Of a stretch of 64,000 nt of DNA, positions 53,393-60,655 are shown one piece after another. Both the position numbers and the translations under genes were made by a program. Below the pieces are notes generated by a model. The model was not told the origin of the DNA and made no database searches. It was given only the letters and a program-made list of their open reading frames with translations. Each line of letters starts with the position of its first letter. The first letter of the stretch is position 1. The stretch comes from Psychromonas sp. 14N.309.X.WAT.B.A12 (lineage in GTDB: Bacteria; Pseudomonadota; Gammaproteobacteria; Enterobacterales; Psychromonadaceae): assembly GCF_030397575.1 (NCBI RefSeq), contig NZ_JAPNXS010000015.1, positions 1-64,000 of the forward strand, in the 5' to 3' direction.

Positions 53393-54736
53393 ATGAATAA
53401 ATTAAGCTTATTACTAAGCGTACAGAACGAATCATTACGCCAATCTATATTAAATAATAACGAATTAAATCAATTCGATGTTATCAAATTGCCAACACAC
53501 CAGGATTGGATATCACAACTAAAAAAAACCTGCCCTGCTGTTGCTGTGATAGGCGTTAATGAATTTAGTGAAGCCGATTACCAAGCTTTATCTGAGCTTG
53601 AAATACTAAATGAAATGGATCTTATCCTAATAAGTTCTGGCTTACCCAATATAAACCTAGATAAATTAATGCAATTGGGGGCTATTTTTCATTACCGTAT
53701 GCCCTTAGATCTAGATATATTGTCAGAAACATTACAAGATGTAAGACAATCACATCTGTTAAAAAGCCCGGTGGGACAAAAAGTAGCCACTAGCGATTTA
53801 GACCAGTTTGGCCAATTAATTGGCTCCTCTAGTCCAATGCACAAGCTTTATCGTATTATTAGACGTGTTGCCAAAACCGAGGCGTCCGTTTTAATCATTG
53901 GTGAAAGTGGCTCAGGTAAAGAATTAGTCGCACAAACTATTCACCAAGCGAGTGAGCGAAGTAATCAACCTTTTGTTGCTATTAACTGTGGAGCTATTAG
54001 CCCCGACCTTATTGATAGTGAATTATTTGGTCATGATAAAGGTGCTTTTACAGGTGCTGATAAGCCGCACCAAGGTGTATTTAAACAAGCACAAGGTGGT
54101 ACTTTATTTCTTGATGAAGTCACTGAAATGCCTATTGAGCATCAAGTTAAATTATTACGTGTATTGGAAACAGGTGAATACCGTCGTGTTGGTGGACAAA
54201 CCGCTCATTTATCTGATGTACGAATTATTGCAGCGACAAACCGCGATCCGCAAACAGCGATTGAAGAACATACATTACGTGAAGATCTATATTTTCGCCT
54301 TGCACACTTTCCAATTACAGTACCTCCTTTAAAAGATCGAGGTTCGGATATTGTTGGCTTAGCAAAACACTTTATTGCTCATCAAAATGCGCAAGAAACA
54401 AAAGCAAAAACCATTTTAGATTCTGCCATAGAAAAAATTGCGAATTATGATTGGCCTGGTAATGTTCGAGAATTAAAACATACCATTGAAAGAGCTTTTA
54501 TTCTCGCCGATGAAGTGATTAAAGCGGAGCATATTATTTCAGAAACGCCTTCTTTAGAAACGCAAAATGCCGTTGAAAGATTGGTTCCAATTGGAATTCC
54601 TTTAACTGAAATAGAAAAAACGGCAATAGTAAATACATTGAATAACAATGCAGGCAATAAAACTAAAACAGCTCAAGATTTAGGGATCAGTGTTAAGACC
54701 TTATATAATAAGCTAGATAAATATGAAGTTCCTTAA
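53393..54736 (+). CDS. Sigma-54-dependent activator with degenerate receiver domain
   Basis: A 447-residue NtrC-type regulator. Residues 1-125 look like a receiver fold, but its acidic pocket and phospho-acceptor aspartate are missing (AVIGVNEF at the place of VLLDINMP). The AAA+ domain (about 145-380) has Walker A GESGSGKE, the sigma-54 contact GAFTGA, Walker B GGTLFLDEV and an arginine finger region. A Fis-type helix-turn-helix ends the protein (NKTKTAQDLGISVKTLYNKL). It sits between two operons that both have candidate sigma-54 promoters, so it is probably their activator. Signal input is unlikely to be phosphorylation. ATG at 53393 is chosen because upstream residues are not family-like. 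Confidence 0.9.
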   Translation: MNKLSLLLSVQNESLRQSILNNNELNQFDVIKLPTHQDWISQLKKTCPAVAVIGVNEFSEADYQALSELEILNEMDLILISSGLPNINLDKLMQLGAIFHYRMPLDLDILSETLQDVRQSHLLKSPVGQKVATSDLDQFGQLIGSSSPMHKLYRIIRRVAKTEASVLIIGESGSGKELVAQTIHQASERSNQPFVAINCGAISPDLIDSELFGHDKGAFTGADKPHQGVFKQAQGGTLFLDEVTEMPIEHQVKLLRVLETGEYRRVGGQTAHLSDVRIIAATNRDPQTAIEEHTLREDLYFRLAHFPITVPPLKDRGSDIVGLAKHFIAHQNAQETKAKTILDSAIEKIANYDWPGNVRELKHTIERAFILADEVIKAEHIISETPSLETQNAVERLVPIGIPLTEIEKTAIVNTLNNNAGNKTKTAQDLGISVKTLYNKLDKYEVP

Positions 54737-54742
54737 GCTCTT

Positions 54743-54778
54743 GGTTATGTAATAACAGTAAAATGTTAAAACATAACC
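54743..54778 (+). terminator. Weak hairpin after the sigma-54 activator gene
   Basis: GGTTATGT / ACATAACC stem of 8 bases with a 20-base loop, followed by TTTAAT. It lies in the short convergent gap with the AI-2E transporter gene. Confidence 0.4.
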
Positions 54779-54841
54779 TTTAATAGCTCTTATAATTTGA
54801 ATCTGCAGTATAAAAAGATTGAGAGATAATATTTAAGCATA

Positions 54842-55987
54842 TTATCTCTCTTTTAAAATAAGATGAATGCGGCCAAATATGTCCAACCTTTCTAATACTG
54901 TACTAACACAAACCAATAACGGAACCCCAATTAGCATCCCCATACTACCCCATAACCATCCCCATAAAATCAGCCACATAAAAATAATTAATGGATTAAG
55001 ATTAAAGCTTTTACCTAATAAAGTAGGAGTCACAAACTGACTTTCTAGCATATTAATAAACAGATATATTGAAATAACGATAAAGGCATAGCTCATGGAG
55101 TCAAACTGAACATAAGTCACAACGGCAAAACAGATCATCGAAATCAGCGGCCCTAAATAAGGGGCAAAATTCATAATGCCGGCTAAAGCTCCCCATAAAA
55201 ATGGGTCATCCACGCCTAGTATTGAAAATACAATACCAACCACCACACCTAATAATATGTTGATGAGTGTGACGGTCCCTATATACCGAGATAAATCATG
55301 CTGAATAGTTCTAACTAGCTCAACAGTTTTGCGTTTATTCTCAAAACTATCAAATTGCATTAATAAACCAGTAAACAACGATCGGCCATAACTCAGCATG
55401 AAATAAGCCATGAACAAAGCCATCATAAATTGAGTAAGCATAGTGGGTGTTGCCATGGCAATACTTTTCACTAAAGACACCATGGTATCACTTTTAAATT
55501 CACCAACATTACTGTCATTCACAATGGCCTGATTAGCCGCACTATTAAAGCTGGTATTATTGGCTGCAGTACTGATCTCTTGAGAAACATCTTTTACCAA
55601 AGTCGGTAGTTTAACCCACCATTCTTGTGCGGGTCCGCTCAATAGACTTAACCCACCAAATATTAGCCCCACAATCACAAAAATAACCGCCAATACACCA
55701 ATTAATCTTGGTAAACCAATTTTAACTAAGTAATTAACTACTGGGCTACACAATAAAGCGATAAAAGTACTCGCGATAATCGGCAACAGAATAGATTTAG
55801 CAAAATAGATACTAACCATCAGCACGATGAAAAATATAAAACCAAACCCCATTGAGTATAATTTACTTAAGTCTGCGCTTTCATTAACGTAAATAGGCTG
55901 TTCAGTAGTATTAGGGGTGGCTTCTGTGGATGTTTTTTCTATTCCATCGTTCAAGGTTTTAACTCCATTGAGAGTACTGGCAGACAA
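54842..55987 (-). CDS. AI-2E/PerM family membrane transporter
   Basis: A roughly 380-residue inner-membrane protein with about eight helices and an acidic N-terminal tail. Family segments are FIALLCSPVVNYLVKIGLPR, GVLAVIFVIVGLIFGGL, TLINILLGVVVGIVFSILGV, LAGIMNFAPYLGPLI and LLGKSFNLNPLIIFMWLILWGWLWG. Substrates of this family are disputed. The start is uncertain: TTG at 55987 or TTG at 55954, the latter with GGAG 8 bases upstream. It follows the YqjK-like gene by 38 bases and is probably the last gene of that operon. Confidence 0.88.
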   Translation of the reverse strand: MSASTLNGVKTLNDGIEKTSTEATPNTTEQPIYVNESADLSKLYSMGFGFIFFIVLMVSIYFAKSILLPIIASTFIALLCSPVVNYLVKIGLPRLIGVLAVIFVIVGLIFGGLSLLSGPAQEWWVKLPTLVKDVSQEISTAANNTSFNSAANQAIVNDSNVGEFKSDTMVSLVKSIAMATPTMLTQFMMALFMAYFMLSYGRSLFTGLLMQFDSFENKRKTVELVRTIQHDLSRYIGTVTLINILLGVVVGIVFSILGVDDPFLWGALAGIMNFAPYLGPLISMICFAVVTYVQFDSMSYAFIVISIYLFINMLESQFVTPTLLGKSFNLNPLIIFMWLILWGWLWGSMGMLIGVPLLVCVSTVLERLDIFGRIHLILKER

Positions 55988-56025
55988 AAAAGACCTGTAT
56001 TTACATTGCTTTTCTATTGAATTTT

Positions 56026-56280
56026 TTACTGATTATTGCGTTTAATATAGTTAAAGCCTAATGAGGCAAGTGGATAAAAGGTTTTTATTTTTCGTCTATA
56101 TTTGCTTAAGATAAAACCAGTCAATACACCACCGATAGTCACGACTAGTGGGTGTTTTTGGGTATGTTTATTTACGTCATTTAAAAGTAGCTTTAAGGAT
56201 AAATCAACCTGTCTTATATTATCCTTACCCTCTAATCTTTTTAATTTAATCGAGTGATTTAGACGCTTTAGAGACGACAT
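56026..56280 (-). CDS. YqjK-like small membrane protein
   Basis: An 84-residue basic protein. A helical N-terminal half with a LKRLEGKDNIRQVDLSLKLL pattern leads to one membrane helix (PLVVTIGGVLTGFILSKY) and a basic end. The third position after DUF883 and YqjE-like genes, a 35-base overlap with the YqjE-like gene, and its size suggest a YqjK counterpart. The family match is by context more than sequence. Confidence 0.75.
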   Translation of the reverse strand: MSSLKRLNHSIKLKRLEGKDNIRQVDLSLKLLLNDVNKHTQKHPLVVTIGGVLTGFILSKYRRKIKTFYPLASLGFNYIKRNNQ

Positions 56281-56731
56281 CTACCCCCTCCTTTATTTGT
56301 GCAATTGTTTCTTTAAATCCAATCATTTTCATTAAACGTTTTTGCCAATAAGCTAATGCACCAAGTACGGCGATCATTGATAATAAAAATGTACCTACTC
56401 CAATCAATAGCTGGCCTGTTAAACTATAAAAAACGATACCAACAGCAATACATGTACTAAAAACAAACAGGATTAATAAAGGAATAAATAGGACTTGGCA
56501 GAGCAAGAACTGCTTACTAGCATTAACGCTACGTAGCAGCTCCATAAAGAACACTTGTATCGTCGATTCAGACCATTTACCAAGTGTATCTATTGTGTCT
56601 GATAACTTATTAAATAAACTACTTACTTCGTCGATTTTTTGATTAATTTTTTCAGTATCTAATAAGTTATCTGGCTTAGCATCATCAGAGATCTTATTTT
56701 CATCGCAAACTGGTTCGGTGTTGTTTGTCAT
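56246..56731 (-). CDS. YqjE-like phage-holin superfamily membrane protein
   Basis: A 161-residue inner-membrane protein. An acidic N-terminal tail of about 70 residues is followed by two helices (FLLCQVLFIPLLILFVFSTCIAVG and FYSLTGQLLIGVGTFLLSMIAVLG) and a cytoplasmic amphipathic end. This is the YqjE/holin_E3-6 layout. In E. coli the gene sits between yqjD and yqjK, as here. A role in envelope or ribosome hibernation stress is suspected for this group. Confidence 0.82.
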   Translation of the reverse strand: MTNNTEPVCDENKISDDAKPDNLLDTEKINQKIDEVSSLFNKLSDTIDTLGKWSESTIQVFFMELLRSVNASKQFLLCQVLFIPLLILFVFSTCIAVGIVFYSLTGQLLIGVGTFLLSMIAVLGALAYWQKRLMKMIGFKETIAQIKEGVDVVSKASKSLD

Positions 56732-56750
56732 AAAATCTCCGATTATTAAA

Positions 56751-57005
56751 TTACTTAATTAATTTAGATATAGCCCAACCTGCTAAGAATGCGCAACCAA
56801 CACTTAACAGCGGACGCTCTTTAATAACGTTTTCAACCTGAGCTGTTGTCGTTTTAATTTTTTCTGAACCTTCCGCTAATGATTCTTGTGCTTTATTTTT
56901 TAAAGAGTGAACAGCTTCAGTCGCAGCTTCTTCAGCTGAATGATAAGCATCTTCTACTTTGTTTTGAGTCTCTTGAGTTTTTGCTTTGGTAGTTGTAGTA
57001 GCCAT
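56751..57005 (-). CDS. DUF883 (YqjD/ElaB-like) membrane-anchored protein
   Basis: An 84-residue protein with an Ala/Glu/Lys-rich, helical N-terminal part and one C-terminal membrane anchor (ERPLLSVGCAFLAGWAISKLIK). This is typical of DUF883 proteins (YqjD, ElaB), some of which tether inactive ribosomes to the membrane. AAGGAG precedes the ATG. It is the first gene after the minus-strand sigma-54 promoter. Confidence 0.9.
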   Translation of the reverse strand: MATTTTKAKTQETQNKVEDAYHSAEEAATEAVHSLKNKAQESLAEGSEKIKTTTAQVENVIKERPLLSVGCAFLAGWAISKLIK

Positions 57006-57103
57006 TTTTCAATCTCCTTAATAATAGAGTATGTCGCTTTCTATCATGTTAAAAATAATAGAGGGTTTATATTCCCCTATTCTCGATTGTTCAATATAAC
57101 TAT

Positions 57104-57119
57104 TGCGAAAGTCATGCCA
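57104..57119 (-). promoter_or_regulatory. Sigma-54 (-24/-12) promoter of the DUF883 operon
   Basis: On the minus strand TGGCATGACTTTCGCA keeps the invariant GG and GC with correct spacing. It differs from TGGCACG-N4-TTGCA at two positions, one of which (TCGC for TTGC) is shared with the promoter at 49892. It lies about 100 bases before the DUF883 ATG. Confidence 0.72.
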
Positions 57120-57342
57120 ACTAATCAATAAAAATATAAGATATTGATTTTAAGACATATTAATTGTTTTGGCTCATGTAATTATAGTTAATGAGTAATG
57201 TAGTTTTTACAGTAACCTGAAATAACCCTGTAAAATTTACTCATCTAAAAAGTGAATAATGGCCATAGTGAAAAAAGCTTAAAAAGATGAAGCGAACGTC
57301 ATATCACGTAACACTTCACCAAACTTATTGATGTGGAGGTAG
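57120..57342. other. Region upstream of the DUF883 sigma-54 promoter
   Basis: It holds TTTTACAG (57205-57212) and CTGTAAAA (57228-57235), a perfect 8-base inverted repeat that could be an enhancer for the sigma-54 activator. ACCCTGTAAA occurs here (57225-57234) and also about 80 bases upstream of the BON promoter (49810-49819). No gene is seen. Confidence 0.4.
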
Positions 57343-58272
57343 TTACTCTGCAGGCTTCAAGAAATAAAGCTCAGCTAAACCATTATGAATAGCTGCTAAT
57401 TCAACTTGAATGTTATCAATATAGTCATGTAGATAACCTTTTTCCAACTCACGTACGTCTTCGCTTTTTAACTCATCAATCGCATGGTCGATGGATTGAT
57501 TAATCTCCGATGCATTCGGTAAAGGTTGGATTAATACTTTTAACTCTTGTAAACAGAACAATATCGAGCGAGGGAACACCTCACTGTGCATGATAAATTC
57601 AATAACATCAGAACGCTGTACTCGCACGCTCATCTCTTGACGGTACATCTGATAAGCGCTAAGTGAGCGTAATAGGCTTATCCATTGTATATTCTCGTAA
57701 GGTTTTGCTTCTGTACTAGTAATTAAGGTTTCAGAGCGAATATCTAAAATACGTGATGTCATATCAGCACGTTCAATCATCAATCCAATACGGATAAAAG
57801 TATACCCAAGGTCATGATTGATAGTGGCATCTAAAGTACCAAAAATTTGATGGGCAGCATCAATAATGGTTTTTAAATAAGTAAATCGACCTCGTTTGCT
57901 TAACCCCTCATTTTGATTATCCTTTACGTAATAATAGAGAGAATTTATCTCTTCCCATACATCTCTTGGAATAACATCTCGAATAGTACGTGCGCTCTCA
58001 CGAGCTGATATAATCGAATTTAAGATAGAGGAGAAATTATCCTTACCTACCAATAGATAACGTAACGCTTTTTGCTCAGAGAAGTCTGTATGCGTCTCTA
58101 AGTAAGCTTTTCGTGCTCCAATGATATCTACTAAAGGCTCCCAGCCTGTACTCACCCCTTTTGGTAAATCCATCATCAACATATTATTAACATTGATTAA
58201 GCGAGCGACATTTTCTGCGCGTTCAATATAGCGAGATACCCAATATAAAGTTTCACCGACTCTTGATAACAT
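57343..58272 (-). CDS. Alpha-E domain protein
   Basis: A 309-residue all-helical protein of the alpha-E (DUF403, COG2307) family. The family opening is LSRVGETLYWVSRYIERAENVARLINVNN, and RDVIPRDVWEEINSLYYYVKDN and IRIGLMIERADMTSRILDI follow. The activity is unknown. Comparative genomics links the family to circularly permuted ATP-grasp and transglutaminase genes, as here. It starts one base after the ATP-grasp stop. Confidence 0.92.
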   Translation of the reverse strand: MLSRVGETLYWVSRYIERAENVARLINVNNMLMMDLPKGVSTGWEPLVDIIGARKAYLETHTDFSEQKALRYLLVGKDNFSSILNSIISARESARTIRDVIPRDVWEEINSLYYYVKDNQNEGLSKRGRFTYLKTIIDAAHQIFGTLDATINHDLGYTFIRIGLMIERADMTSRILDIRSETLITSTEAKPYENIQWISLLRSLSAYQMYRQEMSVRVQRSDVIEFIMHSEVFPRSILFCLQELKVLIQPLPNASEINQSIDHAIDELKSEDVRELEKGYLHDYIDNIQVELAAIHNGLAELYFLKPAE

Positions 58273-58273
58273 A

Positions 58274-59728
58274 TTATTTAGCCTCCTCGTCTACAATCCA
58301 AGTATCCTTACTACCACCACCTTGTGATGAATTTACCACCAATGAGCCTTTAGTCATTGCAACGCGTGTTAAACCACCTGTTGTAATTTGAGTATCTTTG
58401 CCAGAAGACAAAATAAAGGGTCTTAAATCAGCATGACGACCGTCAGGAGTTATGCCATCTAAAGTAGGGACAGTGGATAAATCTAAGGTTGGTTGAGCGA
58501 CCCAGTTACGAGGATCCGCTTTAATTTGCGCAATGGTTTCTTGTTGCTCTTTTTTAGTTGACTTAGGGCCAATCAGTAAGCCATAACCACCCGACTCATT
58601 AGCCGGTTTAATCACTAATTTATCGATGTTCTTAATCACATGCTCACACTCTTTAGGATCAAGACATTTAAAGGTAGGAACATTGGCTATTTTTGCATCT
58701 TCACCTAAATAATATTTAATGATTTCAGGTACGTAGGCATACACGACTTTATCATCTGCTACACCTGCTCCCGGCGCATTTACTAGAGCAACATTTCCCT
58801 TGGACCATGCTCTCATTAAACCAGGAACACCTAATTGAGAATCAGGCAAAAATGCTTCAGGATCTAAAAAGAGATCATCAATACGGCGATAAATAACATC
58901 TACACGTTGTAATCCAGTAATTGTTCGCATGTAAACACAATCATCTTTTTCAACCACTAGGTCGCGACCTTCTACTAACTCACACCCCATCTCTTGCGCC
59001 AAGTAACAATGCTCAAAATACGCTGAATTAAATACGCCTGGAGTTAACACCACCACTTCAGGTTTATCATCTGGGCGAGGTGACATTGCAGCTAACATAT
59101 CAAATAGTTGGGAGGGGTAATCATCGACGGGTAAAATAGGGACTTGTTCAAATAGTTCGGGGAAGACACGTTTCATTACTGAGCGGTTTTCAAGCATATA
59201 GGAGACACCTGAAGGAACCCGTAAATTATCCTCTAGGACATACATAGTCCCTTTGCCATCCCGCACTAAGTCAGAACCGCAAATATGTGCCCATATTTTG
59301 TTAGGGGGCGTAATACCCACACATTGCTGACGAAAGTTAACAGACTTTTCTAATAAACCTTTGGGAAAAACACCGTCTTTTATTATTTTTTGGTCATGGT
59401 ATAAATCATCAATAAATAGGTTTAACGCTTCAACACGTTGTTTTAAGCCAACTTCTATACCCTGCCACTCTTTTTTACCGATAGTACGAGGAATAATATC
59501 AAAGGGCCAAGCCCTGTCGATCATATTACCTTCGTTATAAACAGTGAAAGTAATACCCATCTCTTTAATAGCTAAATCAGCGACAGCTCGGGCTTTTTTT
59601 AATTCATCACCAGACAGTTTTGAAAAGAACTCTGCCAGTTGTTTTCCATGTGTTCTAACATTCCCTTTGGCGTCAATTAATTCATCAAAAAAACCATTCG
59701 TTTGATACGCTTTCCAATCAATTTCCAT
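58274..59728 (-). CDS. Circularly permuted ATP-grasp protein
   Basis: A 484-residue protein of the CP_ATPgrasp (COG2308) family, predicted to form amide or peptide bonds with ATP. Motifs are RAWPFDIIPRTIGKKEWQGIEVGLKQRVEALN, VYVLEDNLRVPSGVSYMLENR-like MYVLEDNLRVPSG, GAGVADDKVVYAYVPEIIKYYLGED and LVIKPANESGGYGLLIGP. The ATG at 59728 has AAGG upstream; an earlier ATG adds six residues without a ribosome binding site. It is followed directly by the alpha-E gene. Confidence 0.93.
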   Translation of the reverse strand: MEIDWKAYQTNGFFDELIDAKGNVRTHGKQLAEFFSKLSGDELKKARAVADLAIKEMGITFTVYNEGNMIDRAWPFDIIPRTIGKKEWQGIEVGLKQRVEALNLFIDDLYHDQKIIKDGVFPKGLLEKSVNFRQQCVGITPPNKIWAHICGSDLVRDGKGTMYVLEDNLRVPSGVSYMLENRSVMKRVFPELFEQVPILPVDDYPSQLFDMLAAMSPRPDDKPEVVVLTPGVFNSAYFEHCYLAQEMGCELVEGRDLVVEKDDCVYMRTITGLQRVDVIYRRIDDLFLDPEAFLPDSQLGVPGLMRAWSKGNVALVNAPGAGVADDKVVYAYVPEIIKYYLGEDAKIANVPTFKCLDPKECEHVIKNIDKLVIKPANESGGYGLLIGPKSTKKEQQETIAQIKADPRNWVAQPTLDLSTVPTLDGITPDGRHADLRPFILSSGKDTQITTGGLTRVAMTKGSLVVNSSQGGGSKDTWIVDEEAK

Positions 59729-59776
59729 ACACTTTCGCCTTTTCATTAACTCATGTTTAATAATGACGTTGTCTAA

Positions 59777-60655
59777 TTACCCTAATCGAATCATATCCAC
59801 CGCAACATCTAATGCCTGAGAGCCTCCACCAAATACCACGCCCTTTAAAGGAGTAACATCTGAGAAATCTCGTCCAACAGCTAAGGTAATATGCTGATCT
59901 CTAGGTAACACATCATTTGTAGGATCAAAATCCAACCAACCATAGCCAGGAACAAAAATGGCAAACCAAGCATGTGTTGCATCGGCTCCCTCTAATTTCT
60001 CTTCACCTTCTGGTGGCAGTGTTTCTATATAACCACTTACATATCTTCCCGCTAATCCAATGCTACGTAAGCAAGCTAGCGCAAAGTGTGCAAAATCTTG
60101 GCAAACGCCCCTTTTTTGTGCAAAAACAACACTTAAAGGCGTACTAATCGTAGTAAAACCAGGGTCATACTGAAACTCATGAAAAATTCGTGCCATTAAA
60201 TCTTTACATGCTTCTATCAGGCTTGCCTTTTCGGTAAAAGAGACTAGAGCATAGTCACGAATACCCTTTTCTAATTGGGTAAGTTGCGAAGGTAAAATAA
60301 ATTCAGATACTTTTAATAACTCGCTTGTATTAGGCGTTGCAAGTATATCTCTGGCTTTTACCCAAGGCATATCGATACGCTTAAGGTCAATATTTTCTGG
60401 TACCAATAACTCCACTTCACTAACCATAGTGACAGCTAATACTTTATGTTGAGTAGTAATTTCAAACACAGTGACTCTATTATTAAAATAGTCCGTATAC
60501 TCTTTTAAATAACTACTTGGAGGATCTATTTGTATATGACTGCTATGACATATCTGCGCTCGATTTGTTTTCGGCGTTAAACGCGCTTGGTTTTGACATA
60601 AGCTTACAAAATCAGCGTATTGATAGGTGGTGGTGTGTTTTATTTTATATTTCAC
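59777..60655 (-). CDS. Transglutaminase-like cysteine peptidase
   Basis: A 292-residue protein with an N-terminal beta domain typical of bacterial transglutaminase-like proteins (YKIKHTTTYQYADFVSLCQNQARLTPKTN). A papain-like core follows, with a Cys-His-Asp triad: KRGVCQDFAHFALACLRSIGL, DATHAWFAIFVPGYGWLDFDPTN. No signal peptide is evident, so it should act in the cytoplasm. Its ATG overlaps the fused ATP-grasp/alpha-E gene by 4 bases. It likely cleaves or transfers the peptide made by the ATP-grasp partners (inference). Confidence 0.92.
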   Translation of the reverse strand: MKYKIKHTTTYQYADFVSLCQNQARLTPKTNRAQICHSSHIQIDPPSSYLKEYTDYFNNRVTVFEITTQHKVLAVTMVSEVELLVPENIDLKRIDMPWVKARDILATPNTSELLKVSEFILPSQLTQLEKGIRDYALVSFTEKASLIEACKDLMARIFHEFQYDPGFTTISTPLSVVFAQKRGVCQDFAHFALACLRSIGLAGRYVSGYIETLPPEGEEKLEGADATHAWFAIFVPGYGWLDFDPTNDVLPRDQHITLAVGRDFSDVTPLKGVVFGGGSQALDVAVDMIRLG

